A stretch of DNA of 64,000 bases from Pseudomonas sp. B28(2017) (GTDB lineage Bacteria > Pseudomonadota > Gammaproteobacteria > Pseudomonadales > Pseudomonadaceae). This document shows, in pieces, positions 8,938-16,905 of this stretch. Numbering within the stretch: the first letter of the stretch is position 1; the number at the start of each line of letters is the position of its first letter. The translations under genes were made by a program, and so were the position numbers. Under the pieces are notes generated by a model. It was not told where the DNA came from and searched no databases. It saw nothing but the letters and a program-made list of their open reading frames with translations. The stretch is taken from assembly GCF_002113025.1 (NCBI RefSeq), contig NZ_NEJH01000001.1, positions 806,001 through 870,000 of the forward strand, read 5' to 3'.

Positions 8938-10590
8938 ATGTGTAAAACCTGGCTTGTGCCTTTTGTGCTGTTTTCTCATTCGTCTCTAGCCTTAGCCACC
9001 CAAGACTCTTCTATTGGCGCAGTTGCATCAGCGCACCCTTTGGCAACTGCAGCGGGGATGAAAATATTGGCGAAAGGCGGTAATGCGTTCGATGCGGCTG
9101 TCGCCATTTCAGCCACATTGAGTGTCGTGGAACCGGCAATGTCAGGATTGGGAGGATATGGTTCGACCTTGCTCTACAATGCTGGGAGCGGGGAAGTAAA
9201 ATATTTGAATGCCAGCGGAAAGTTTCCCCTCAGTACCAACTCCGATTTGATGCGAGCCCCCACTGAGAATTACCTCGGCAACCGACGCGGCGCTAAATCC
9301 ATTTCTACTCCCGGAAACTTGAATGCCTGGAGCGAAATGCATCGCGCCTATGGCAAGTTGCCTTGGGAAACTCTGTTCGGTAGCGCCATAGATCATGCGC
9401 ATAACGGATTTCCCATTCCCCCTTTTACTGCCAAGGTCATCGAGTCGGCCTTTAGTGGCTTTTCCGACTATTCGAAATCTATCTACGGCCGGGTAGGAAG
9501 CCCGCTGCTGGAAGGTGACCTCCTGGTGCAGAAGGATCTGGCGAAGACATATGAGTTGATCGCTGCACAAGGGCCGCAAGTGTTCTACAGCGGAGCGATT
9601 GCCCAGCGTATTGATACTCAGATGAAGGCGTCGGGGAGCTTCCTTTCCATCGAGGATCTGCGTGCCGATGCTGCAGAATGGTGGAGCCCGATCAAGATCG
9701 AATACAAGGGGTATGAGGTCTATACCATGGGTATGCCGGGAAATGGTTTTTCCGCACTGCTGACCCTGGGGGCAATGGGGCAGTTCGACTTGAAGAAAGC
9801 CAAACGGGACCAACCTGAGTATCTTCATCTAACGGCCGAAGTGTTGAAGCGGTCCGCCAAGACCGTATTGGCAACCCCGGGAACGGCGGAGGAAAGGTCC
9901 TATATCGAGAATACGCTCCTCAACAAGGATAATTTTACGAAAATCGCTCAATCCATTGATGCCAATAAAGTCGCTCATTTCGATGCTCAAACGAACAGAG
10001 AGGGGGTTAATACCACCCACTTTGTAGTGGTCGATCAATGGGGGAATATTGTGAGCTCTACTCAGACGCTAGGTACGAGTTTTGGCAGCAAGACCATGAT
10101 CGAAGGTACGGGGATCTGGATGAACAACTCCATGGCTTTTTCATCCTTTGAACCCAAGGGTAATCCCATGGATGTTTTTCCGGGCAGATACAAGCTATCC
10201 AGCAACTCACCCATCATTATTAAAAAGGGCGGAGAACCTTGGGCGGCACTCGGTACACCCGGAGGTCATACGATCCCGCAGAATATTGCCCAGGTCGTCA
10301 TCAATCTCATCGACTTTGGTATGACGATGCAGGAGGCCATCGACGCACCAAAGATAGCCTTTATCGAGGAAGGAAATTTTGTCGTGACTGAAAAAGATAT
10401 CCCGGGACCCACAGTGGCAGCTCTGCGAAAAAAAGGTCATACCGTGCAGAATGACAACCTGGAAAGTTATCTGGGGCTCAGCGGAAAAATTGGCAATGTC
10501 ATGGGCGTGAGGTTACTGAATACCAATAAGCAGCGGGTCTTTGATGTCGGCGTCGATAAAAGAAGAGATGGATGGGCTGTGATTCAATAG
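8938..10590 (+). CDS. ggt: Gamma-glutamyltransferase, exported
   Basis: A 550-residue Ntn-hydrolase precursor. Residues 1-21 form a signal peptide (CKTWLVPFVLFSHSSLALA). The large-subunit start has the family pattern ASAHPLATAAGMKILAKGGNAFDAAVA and GLGGYG. The autocleavage site is NTTH, with the nucleophile Thr359 (TTHFVVVDQWGN) becoming the small-subunit N terminus. The family pocket segment TPGGHTIPQ follows. The enzyme hydrolyses or transfers gamma-glutamyl groups, for instance from glutathione, in the periplasm. The ATG at 8938 has a GGAGG site seven bases upstream; the frame extends back to 8839 without signals. Base composition is AT-richer than the core genes, suggesting acquisition. 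The neighbours are exported RidA-like and metallo-hydrolase proteins. Confidence 0.92.
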   Translation: MCKTWLVPFVLFSHSSLALATQDSSIGAVASAHPLATAAGMKILAKGGNAFDAAVAISATLSVVEPAMSGLGGYGSTLLYNAGSGEVKYLNASGKFPLSTNSDLMRAPTENYLGNRRGAKSISTPGNLNAWSEMHRAYGKLPWETLFGSAIDHAHNGFPIPPFTAKVIESAFSGFSDYSKSIYGRVGSPLLEGDLLVQKDLAKTYELIAAQGPQVFYSGAIAQRIDTQMKASGSFLSIEDLRADAAEWWSPIKIEYKGYEVYTMGMPGNGFSALLTLGAMGQFDLKKAKRDQPEYLHLTAEVLKRSAKTVLATPGTAEERSYIENTLLNKDNFTKIAQSIDANKVAHFDAQTNREGVNTTHFVVVDQWGNIVSSTQTLGTSFGSKTMIEGTGIWMNNSMAFSSFEPKGNPMDVFPGRYKLSSNSPIIIKKGGEPWAALGTPGGHTIPQNIAQVVINLIDFGMTMQEAIDAPKIAFIEEGNFVVTEKDIPGPTVAALRKKGHTVQNDNLESYLGLSGKIGNVMGVRLLNTNKQRVFDVGVDKRRDGWAVIQ

Positions 10591-11004
10591 GGTAGAGACT
10601 CGTGGACCAGCATCTCGATTGGCCTTGTTCAGCTTCTCCAGCGAGAGATGGACTGCTGTTTCATCGGGCTCAACCGTTCGATTCGTGTGATAGGGGGATT
10701 TCACCAGAAATGTAAGTCTTTTTCAAAGCTTCCTTCAGCACTGACCATTTGATTTTAATAGCACCGGGCAGGATCTATAAAATATCTTAACGCTCACATA
10801 ATCGCGCCCCCTACAAGCCATAAACAATAAAAATGCATTTGGCGCACAGAATAACAATGCGCTATTCAATCTGCACCGCAGGCCTTCGGGAACTCCTGGC
10901 AAGAAGATCTTACAATACGGTAGCACCCAGCAATAAAATTAATGTGGTGGTTTTTAGCTGTTTGACAGAACATGTGACCTCAATTCAACAGGGAAATTTA
11001 GTGT
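10591..11004. other. AT-rich intergenic gap
   Basis: The 414 bp between the gamma-glutamyltransferase and metallo-hydrolase genes contain no supportable gene. A TTGACA element at 10962-10967 could be a -35 box for the downstream gene, but no clear -10 box was found. Confidence 0.4.
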
Positions 11005-11916
11005 ATGCCCGTTAGAGCAAAATTTATGCCCAAGCTGATCGCCTCCCTTCTATTTGTTTTTAATTTGCCTGCGATAGCAGAGTCAGAAAGTAAAAAATCA
11101 CTGATCACCGCTGCTCCAGTGCTACATACAACCGGTGTGGCTGATCGGTTATATCGAGTGGATTGCGGACGCTCGGTTACTCATGATATGTCGATATGGA
11201 CCCCCGGCCAAAACATCGGGAAAACGGCGGAGTTCTCATCAAGTTGCTGGCTCGTCAAGCACGCAGAGGACTGGCTGCTATGGGATGCGGGGGTGCCCGA
11301 TGCTTCTGCGAACGATCCCAAGGGTTGGACTATTTCCAGATTCAACACGTATTACCTGGATAAAACATTGGCAGCTCAACTTGACGAGATTAACCTGACT
11401 CCAAATGATATTACTTATCTAGGCCTGTCCCATATCCATGGCGATCATATTGGTAATGTGAAACTGTTCCCGGGCGCAAAGGTTTTAATGCAACGGGCTG
11501 AGTATGAGTGGATGAACTCCGGTGATGGAGCCAATACAGATACCGATCAAATGAAAGCGCTGGCACGAGAACTGATTGGAACACCGAAACACCTCATGCT
11601 CGTCGAGGGAGACATGGATATATTTGGAGACGGTAGTGTTAGGCTGATTTCTACCCCAGGGCATACACCAGGCCACCAAACCTTATTGGTCAACCTGAAA
11701 AATACTGGCTCTATTATTTTGGCTGGAGATGTTGCTCATTTAGCCAGGAACTTTTCTGATAATGTAGTTCCTACCCTTAATACTGACAAAAAGGATTCCA
11801 TTGAGTCAATGCGGCGGATTAGAACGTTATTGTCAGAACAGAAGGCTACGCTGTTTTTGGGGCACGACAAAACTCAAATGAGTACATTAAAGCTATTACC
11901 AGATGCCTACGATTGA
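11005..11916 (+). CDS. Exported metallo-beta-lactamase-fold hydrolase, AHL-lactonase-like
   Basis: A 303-residue protein with a signal peptide (about 1-25, ending NLPAIA). The metal site is the HxHxDH motif HIHGDH, then STPGHTPGH, the bridging Asp in ILAGDVAH and a final His in LFLGHD. Together with the PGAKVLMQRAEYEW segment this set resembles the AiiA/AttM N-acyl-homoserine-lactone lactonase branch of the superfamily. The lactone substrate is an inference; other esters or lactones are possible. The AGGGAAA ribosome site sits eight bases before the ATG. Codon use is AT-rich. The gene ends 26 bp before the IS target site at 11942. Confidence 0.85.
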   Translation: MPVRAKFMPKLIASLLFVFNLPAIAESESKKSLITAAPVLHTTGVADRLYRVDCGRSVTHDMSIWTPGQNIGKTAEFSSSCWLVKHAEDWLLWDAGVPDASANDPKGWTISRFNTYYLDKTLAAQLDEINLTPNDITYLGLSHIHGDHIGNVKLFPGAKVLMQRAEYEWMNSGDGANTDTDQMKALARELIGTPKHLMLVEGDMDIFGDGSVRLISTPGHTPGHQTLLVNLKNTGSIILAGDVAHLARNFSDNVVPTLNTDKKDSIESMRRIRTLLSEQKATLFLGHDKTQMSTLKLLPDAYD

Positions 11917-11941
11917 TGCGGGTTAACTTGGTTAGAAGGTG

Positions 11942-12691
11942 TTAGGGGCTGTACGAAAAGTAATGTCGTAAACACCGCATGGTGCAGGCCAGCGAGACCA
12001 TCGCCGCATAACCTTTCGCAAGCTTGTCGCACCGCGTAACGATGCGGCGGTTCTCCTTCAGCCAGCCGAACATACGCTCGATGATATTGCGCTGGCGGTA
12101 CTTGGGACGATCGAACAGTCTCGGCAATCCCGGTTTGGGTTTGCGCTTGATGCTGCGCAGAGGAATCACTGGCTGCATCCGATACCGGTCGCAGTAACGA
12201 CGCAAAGCTTCGGCGTCATAGCCTTTATCTGCCAACAACCACCGACAGCGTTTACGGGGACGACCGCGCAAACTTGGGATATGTGCCTTATCCAGCAACG
12301 GCTGGGCATAAGCGGTGTCGCTGGCTTGCCCGCCCGACCATAGATTTTCCCGGCACCAGAGGAAGCCCGAGTTGCGCGTACTGCAGTGGAGTCAATCATC
12401 CAGGTTTCCAGATCAATCAACCCTTGCTCGTTGAGCTTGATATGAAGCCGCTTGAGCATCTGGTCAAACGTTCCGCGATTGCGCCAGTCACGAAAACGTT
12501 GATAGACCGTTGACCAAGGGCCGAAGCGCTCAGGCATGTCGCGCCAGGCGGCGCCGGAGCAGGGCACCCAAAGTACACCGTTGAGCATCAGACGATCATC
12601 TGTTCGCGGTCGCCCGCTACGGCGCGGTTCATTGAAAATGTCCACAACCAAATCCCAGGCTGCGTCGGGGGAGTTCGTACCGTTTGGTCAT
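11942..12691 (-). pseudogene. IS5-family transposase, frameshifted and internally deleted
   Basis: Translation from ATG at 12691 gives MTKRYELP. A run of five C then throws the frame, and homology resumes in another frame as DAAWDLVVDIFNEP. The next block runs through GRPRTDDRLMLNGVLW, WRDMPERFGPW and the first catalytic Asp (MIDSTAVRA). After GAGKIYGR the frame changes again to SGGQASDTAYAQPLL. The family's GRSRGGF-type central segment is missing, so roughly 30 codons are deleted. The last part holds the second Asp (ADKGYDAE) and the Glu (RNIIERMFGWLKENRR). The final stop codon TAA lies in the flanking TTAG target. At least two lesions make it a pseudogene. Confidence 0.88.
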
Positions 12692-12780
12692 CGTGGGCTC
12701 CTGCCTTTGATGGACGTGGACTTTACTGAATCTCGGCGTCGGTGGCGTTCAAATTGCTTTCGGCTGATTTCGTACAGAGC
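11946..12780 (-). mobile_element. Decayed IS5-family (IS427-like) insertion sequence
   Basis: An element of about 835 bp. The ends are imperfect inverted repeats sharing CTGTACGAAA: the left end begins GGGGCTGTACGAAAAG and the right end read inward begins GCTCTGTACGAAATC. It is flanked by TTAG (11942-11945) on the left and CTAG (12781-12784) on the right, which fits the CTAG-type targets of this group with one mutation. Its transposase is broken, so the copy should be immobile unless helped in trans. Confidence 0.85.
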
Positions 12781-13587
12781 CTAGCGATGGTTGCGATAGC
12801 GTTCGGTCAAGGACTGCACGCGGGTGACGTAGGATTGCGTCTCGGCGTAGGGAGGCACCCCGTTGTACTCGACCACGGACGCTTCGCCGGCGTTGTAACC
12901 TGCCAACGCCAGCACCTGGTTGCCGTTGAAGCGCTTGAGCAGCCAGGCCAGGTAGCGCACGCCGCCACGAATGTTCTGTCGTGCGTCGAACGGATCGTCC
13001 ACGGCGAAGCGCTCGGCGGTGGCGGGCATCAACTGCATCAGCCCCTGGGCGCCGGCTTCGGAAATGGCGTTGGGGCGAAACGCCGATTCGGCATGTATCA
13101 CTGCGCGGACCAGCGCCCTGTCGACACCATAATGACCCGAAGCGGCTTCGATCTCCCGCCGATAGGAATGGGTGTCCAGGCGCAGTGAGGCGACCTTGAA
13201 ATCCTTCGGCGCCATGCACAGATAGCAGCCCTTGATGTAATAGAGCTCAAGGACATCGACCCGTGCGGAGATCCCGACGGGGCGCCGGCTCACATATTGA
13301 CGAATACCCTTGTGAATGAAGGTCCACACCCGGATCCGCACCGCGCCTGAGTCGTCGTCCCGTACAAGCCGTGGCAGGGCCATTGCCTTGGCGCCGACAC
13401 CGGCGCCCGCCATGCCATTGAGGCGAGTGCAGCGGGCGCTGGCGATGGCTTGGCTGGTGTAGCTGATGGCTCCGTCCCTGGCTTGGCACTTGAACATGGC
13501 GCTGGCGCACAGTGGAGCGACCAGCAAGGCCAGTTCGATGCAGCCAAGAAGGCTCTTGCGAGCCCATCGCCATGCTCTGGAACTCAT
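12781..13587 (-). CDS. Lytic transglycosylase with SLT domain, exported
   Basis: A 268-residue protein with a signal peptide (about 10-30), then a short DUF4124-like segment (MFKCQARDGAISYTS). A C-terminal goose-lysozyme-like SLT domain (about 145-265) follows. The catalytic Glu is in HAESAFRPNAIS, followed by GAQGLMQLMPATAE, NIRGGVRYL and LALAGYNAGE. It should cleave the glycan strands of peptidoglycan in the periplasm. A GTG at 13590 is an alternative start. The TAG stop codon lies inside the CTAG bordering the IS, so the element inserted precisely at the 3' end without removing domain residues. Confidence 0.88.
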   Translation of the reverse strand: MSSRAWRWARKSLLGCIELALLVAPLCASAMFKCQARDGAISYTSQAIASARCTRLNGMAGAGVGAKAMALPRLVRDDDSGAVRIRVWTFIHKGIRQYVSRRPVGISARVDVLELYYIKGCYLCMAPKDFKVASLRLDTHSYRREIEAASGHYGVDRALVRAVIHAESAFRPNAISEAGAQGLMQLMPATAERFAVDDPFDARQNIRGGVRYLAWLLKRFNGNQVLALAGYNAGEASVVEYNGVPPYAETQSYVTRVQSLTERYRNHR

Positions 13588-13883
13588 CACATCGCTCCGC
13601 GCCGCAGGCGCCGATCAGGCCTGGGGCGCCTGGCTCGGGCGTTGCCTTTGGAGGGCCTAGTCCGGGTGACCCGCCTTTTGTTCTGATAGTTATACCCCTT
13701 GTAACCGACCTTGGAACTTGCGTTGACGTACGGGCTGCCGGCGTTCCCAGGCGAGGCGCAGGCCTGATTGCTCGCACGACGCGTCATCCGGGCTTGCAAG
13801 GGCCGGGCGCAAGTCCGATCCGCGGGTGACGGACCCGGAGCCGGGGCGGGACAGGCCCAGGCAGGCGACGGCAAAGTTGTCAT
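13587..13883 (-). CDS. Possible small gene coupled to the lytic transglycosylase
   Basis: A 98-codon frame whose TGA overlaps the ATG of the transglycosylase gene (TGATG), an arrangement typical of translational coupling. The C-terminal part (SSKVGYKGYNYQNKRRV, then an Arg-rich tail) reads like protein, whereas the N-terminal part is low-complexity Ala/Pro. No family was recognised and the start is uncertain. It may be the 3' remnant of a larger gene. Confidence 0.3.
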   Translation of the reverse strand: MTTLPSPAWACPAPAPGPSPADRTCARPLQARMTRRASNQACASPGNAGSPYVNASSKVGYKGYNYQNKRRVTRTRPSKGNARARRPRPDRRLRRGAM

Positions 13884-14179
13884 CGTTATCCGCCCAGGCC
13901 GAATTCATCCGAGAATGAAATACACCTTGCGCAGAGGGTTTCCCCAAAAGCTGGTTAAACGTAGCCCTGAGACTTGGCTGCTTGGCTACAACAGCACGCC
14001 GTCCACCGGTTGGTGCGGTGCCAGCGTGGTTTCGCCGAGCAGTTCCAGGACGGAGATTTCGGTGTTGCGGCACATCGTCTATGAGTTTGATTCGTTGATC
14101 CATTGGGGACTCTCGATTCCAGGGTATGGTCAGGCACCTCCTGACCGCATTTCATACCTGTAAACGATGTCTCCGGTTT
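13884..14179. other. Unassigned, probably degenerate sequence
   Basis: Minus-strand frames here (for example 13690-14103) show no recognised family and change frame without clear starts. The stretch lies between the coupled small frame and a bestrophin relic, and is best read as decayed DNA. Confidence 0.4.
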
Positions 14180-14459
14180 CTACCCAATCAGAAGCTCTCC
14201 CCATAGGGTGCGGGCTTCCCAAAAACGCTGATAAGCCACCGTATTTCGAAAACCGAGGAAAATTGCCAGGGTCAGCCCCCAGAGCGTAAACGGTGTGGCA
14301 GTCAGGAGCACCTTGAAGTGACAGAGCGTGCCGTGCATCGCCACGACCGCTGAACTGATCAACATGGTGAAGAGCACTTTTCCAGATCACGGGAATGATC
14401 GAACCCTTGAGCGAAAACAGCAGAGTCCGAATGGAGGGATTTTGCGGGTGAGTGATCAT
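14180..14459 (-). pseudogene. Bestrophin-family (YneE-like) N-terminal relic
   Basis: The first frame gives MITHPQNPSIRTLLFSLKG and VIWKSA. After a frameshift near 14382 a second frame continues VLFTMLISSAVVAMHG, then PFTLWGLTLAIFLGFRN, TVAYQRFWEARTLWGELLIG and a stop. The pattern LAIFLGFRNxxxYxRFWEARxLWG is characteristic of bacterial bestrophin-like channel proteins. Only the first quarter of a roughly 300-residue protein remains, so this is a frameshifted, truncated pseudogene. Confidence 0.8.
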
Positions 14460-14513
14460 GGGGCCTCAGATATGGAAAAGGGCAGCCTGGTTCGGATCAA
14501 CGCCGGGAATGCT

Positions 14514-14681
14514 TTATTCAACCAGCCATAACGGCCCACTCACAGGGTTGCGAATCGTGAGCATCGAGCGCGTCTCAGGTGCGGAGTCTTGCAATACCAG
14601 CTGAGTAATGGTGGCGACAACCGCTTCATAGTCCGCCTCATCCACTTTTGGCTTCACTACGGTTTTGAGTGCTGGAAGTAG
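14514..14681 (-). pseudogene. Orphan C-terminal coding fragment
   Basis: A frame between two stops reads LLPALKTVVKPKVDEADYEA and ends NPVSGPLWLVE. It has protein-like composition but no start codon with a ribosome site. It may be the 3' end of a lost gene. The family is unknown. Confidence 0.3.
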
Positions 14682-14792
14682 TCATAAGACGAGGTCGAGG
14701 CATGGGGCATGGCTTTATCTTTGGAATCAAGTATCGCAATATACAAAACTATATAGCGTGTAGCCTGCACTTTCTTGGCAAGGGAATGAATG

Positions 14793-15458
14793 ATGAGTAC
14801 GGTTTTGAGCAGCAAAGAAGCGGTAGGTGAGCGTTACGAACTGGAAACGATGCGTCATGCACAGCAGATGACCTGGAAGGCCATCGACCGGATTGCCCGT
14901 GTCATCACGCCCGGTATGCGCGAGTCCGAGGCACAGTTGCGAGGCAAAGAGATTCTGGCGGAGCTGGGCATGGACCGGATCTGGCACCCGTTGCTGGTTC
15001 GCTTTGGTGCCAACACGCTCAAGACTTTCAAGCAGCGCTCCGATGGCGACCCCGAGCTGGGGGCCGAAGACATTTTCTTCATCGACATGGGGGTGGTGTG
15101 GCAAGGACACGAAGGTGATGCCGGCGCGACCTTCACCACCGGCTCCGATCCGCAAATGCTCGCCTGCGCGGCGGCGGCCAGGGAGCTGTTCAACCGGGTC
15201 GAAAGTTTCTGGCGCCGCGAGCGTGTTTCCGGGGTGGCGCTTTATGACTTTGCGGCCGCTCAGGCACAGGCTATGGGATGGAAGCTCAACCTCGACATCA
15301 AAGGCCACAGGGTCAGCGATTTTCCCCATGCGATTTACCGGGGCGGCGACCTTGGGGATCTTGATCAATGCCCGAACACCGGCCTGTGGATTCTGGAAAT
15401 CCAGCTTGCCCATCCCGAGCGTCCGTTTGGCGCGTTCTATGAAGACTTGCTGATCTGA
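14793..15458 (+). CDS. M24-family metallopeptidase (aminopeptidase P-like)
   Basis: A 221-residue pita-bread-fold enzyme without the N-terminal creatinase domain. The five metal ligands are visible: Asp98 (FIDMG), Asp109 (EGDAG), a His in the KGHRVSDFPH region, a Glu in WILEIQL and a final Glu in FYEDLL. M24 enzymes are Xaa-Pro or methionyl aminopeptidases, or creatinase-like hydrolases; the substrate here cannot be told. The ATG at 14793 lies seven bases after AAGGGA; the ATG at 14790 is also possible. It is followed 23 bp later by a gamma-glutamylcyclotransferase-like gene, with which it probably forms an operon. Both are intact within a region of relics. Confidence 0.85.
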   Translation: MSTVLSSKEAVGERYELETMRHAQQMTWKAIDRIARVITPGMRESEAQLRGKEILAELGMDRIWHPLLVRFGANTLKTFKQRSDGDPELGAEDIFFIDMGVVWQGHEGDAGATFTTGSDPQMLACAAAARELFNRVESFWRRERVSGVALYDFAAAQAQAMGWKLNLDIKGHRVSDFPHAIYRGGDLGDLDQCPNTGLWILEIQLAHPERPFGAFYEDLLI

Positions 15459-15481
15459 ACGACTTCAACCAAGGAGTTCCA

Positions 15482-15835
15482 ATGACCCACGCTACCGAGC
15501 AACGGGTGTTGCTGTTCTCTTATGGCACCCTGCAAGACCCAGCCGTCCAGCTATCCACCTTCGGGCGTGAATTGAAAGGACGGCCGGACAGCCTGCCGGG
15601 CTACAGACAGGACTGGGTCGAGATTACCGATCCGGCAGTGCTGGCGGCGAGCGGCAAAGCCCATCATCCCATCGTGCAGTCGAGTGGTGACCCGTCGGAT
15701 GAGATCGCTGGCACCGTGTTCGAGATCACTGCGCAGGAGTTGGCTGAGGCCGATGAGTATGAGGTGGCTGATTATCAGCGGGTAGGGGTCTTGCTGAAGT
15801 CCGGAACCAGTGCCTGGGTCTACGTGCAGGCCTGA
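15482..15835 (+). CDS. Gamma-glutamylcyclotransferase-like (AIG2/GGCT) protein
   Basis: A 117-residue protein with the family's YGTLQDP motif near the N terminus, the central segment AGTVFEITAQELAEADEYE carrying the usual catalytic-type Glu, and the C-terminal WVYVQA. The fold cyclises gamma-glutamyl amines to 5-oxoproline. Many bacterial members have unknown substrates. A strong AAGGAG ribosome site precedes the ATG. It follows the M24 peptidase gene closely, so the two may act together on a peptide or gamma-glutamyl compound (inference). Confidence 0.85.
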   Translation: MTHATEQRVLLFSYGTLQDPAVQLSTFGRELKGRPDSLPGYRQDWVEITDPAVLAASGKAHHPIVQSSGDPSDEIAGTVFEITAQELAEADEYEVADYQRVGVLLKSGTSAWVYVQA

Positions 15836-15889
15836 ATTCCGATGACTTGGAAAGTGAATAGGCGTTGAGCGCAGCGTTAACCTTAATGA

Positions 15890-16360
15890 TGTTCTGATCA
15901 TGCGCAGGAACAGAATCGGATGACAGTCCGCCATGTTGGCGCCGATCACGAAGAACAGATCCGAGTGATCGAAGTCCTGATAAGACCCCGGTGGCCCGTC
16001 AGAGCCGAGCGAGAGCTTGTAACCGCTGCCCGCGCTGGCCATGCACAGGCGTGAGTTGGACTCGATGTTGTTGGTCCGGACAAAGCCTTTGGCCAACTTG
16101 TTGATCAGGTGCTGGGCTTCCAGCGACATCTGCCCGGACACGTAAAACGCCAGGGCGTCGGGGCCTTGGGTATCAAGGATCTCGCGCAGCCTCCTGGCGG
16201 TCTCGCTGATGGCTTTGTCCATGGCAACCCGTACCGGGTCTCGATTGCGCTCCTGACGCAGGTAGGCGTATTCCATCCGTCCCGACTTGGCAATGGCCTG
16301 GCCGCAGGTATTGCCTTTGGTGCACGGTCGAACGAAGCCAGCCGGGTAATGAGGGGACGT
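15890..16360 (-). pseudogene. Assimilatory nitrate reductase (nasA) internal relic
   Basis: About 155 codons align by eye with the molybdopterin-binding region of NasA. Recognisable segments are HYPAGFVRPCTKGNT, GRMEYAYLR, GPDALAFYVSGQMSLE, INKLAKGFVRTNNIESNSRL, CMASAGSGYKLSLGSDGPPG and ANMADCHPILFLRM. The N-terminal [4Fe-4S] motif and the remaining some 700 residues are absent, and homology stops abruptly on both sides. This relic lies head-to-head with nirBD, suggesting that a nitrate-to-ammonium cluster was rearranged. An intact nasA would have to be elsewhere if nitrate is still used. Confidence 0.83.
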
Positions 16361-16678
16361 GTACACACCAGGGCCTTCAGAAAGGCTGGTAATGCTTGTT
16401 GCGAACATTGGTCTCAGGAGTCAAAAGAGACTCAGAGTTGACGGCTATATGCACCGTTATATAGCGCTATGCGTCATGGCATGCACCAGTCGAATGCAGG
16501 TGAACCCGGCTTTTACCTTCCTGAACTCCAGCATTTTGTGCTTTGACCCGTATCGAATAACTATCCTGCAAATGCAACTCCCGCCAACTGAAACACGCCC
16601 TGGAGCCTGGTTGCCGGGGCATTCCGGTATAGCTTTGGAGCCCGAATGTCCAAATAGGTGAAGCTTCCCGACGCTAAC
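16361..16678. other. Upstream regulatory stretch of nirBD
   Basis: No gene is seen here. TGCACC elements at 16450-16455 and 16482-16487 resemble halves of NtrC sites (TGCACC-N5-GGTGCA), but neither has a good second half. A 7-bp inverted repeat GCTATAT / ATATAGC lies at 16444-16465. Confidence 0.35.
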
Positions 16679-16693
16679 TGGCACAAACGCTGC
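16679..16693 (+). promoter_or_regulatory. Sigma-54 (RpoN) promoter of nirBD
   Basis: TGGCAC-N5-CTGC matches the -24/-12 consensus TGGCAC-N5-TTGC, with GG and GC exactly ten bases apart. Transcription would start near 16705 and produce a leader of about 200 nt before nirB. RpoN/NtrC control fits nitrogen-limited expression. Confidence 0.65.
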
Positions 16694-16793
16694 AAGACAC
16701 CGTTCAGGTCCACTGTGAACGCAGTCGAGTGGGCAGCCCCCTCGGTCAACGACGATCGATTGGCCGAGCAGGTCGTGGGCAACATCGGTGGAT

Positions 16794-16844
16794 CCGGCAT
16801 AGATGCCTGACCTGGCACCGTAAATGAACAGGCAAAGACGCCTG
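16794..16844 (+). promoter_or_regulatory. Two-hairpin ANTAR (NasT-type) RNA target in the nirB leader
   Basis: Hairpin 1 is CCGGC-ATAGAT-GCCTG (16794-16809) and hairpin 2 is CAGGC-AAAGAC-GCCTG (16829-16844). Each has a six-base loop with A at position 1 and G at position 4, the defining pattern of RNAs bound by ANTAR-domain antiterminators such as NasR, EutV and NasT. The 3' arm of hairpin 2 is part of the 5' arm of the following terminator, so the two structures exclude each other. Binding of an ANTAR protein would let transcription enter nirBD. No nasT gene is present in the window. Confidence 0.75.
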
Positions 16845-16873
16845 GAACCGCAAGGTTTCAGGCGTTTTTTTTT
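16838..16873 (+). terminator. Intrinsic terminator (attenuator) before nirB
   Basis: The 12-bp stem ACGCCTGGAACC / GGTTTCAGGCGT has a GCAA tetraloop and is followed by nine T residues. It lies between the sigma-54-type promoter and nirB on the same strand, so it must act as a regulated attenuator. Confidence 0.85.
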
Positions 16874-16905
16874 GCTTTTTGAACAGCTATCGACGGGTGT
16901 CTCTT

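Noticed and set aside
13986..14075. 29-codon minus frame beginning MCRNTEI, like the start of DUF2277 proteins
   Set aside because: Only the first residues match; the rest (LELLGETTLAPHQPVDGVLL) is unlike that family.
15551..15856. Continuation of the minus frame of the nasA relic
   Set aside because: Homology to nitrate reductase stops near 15895, and the rest is antisense to the GGCT-like gene.
16450..16487. Two TGCACC elements as NtrC sites
   Set aside because: Only half-sites are present, so they were mentioned but not called as operators.
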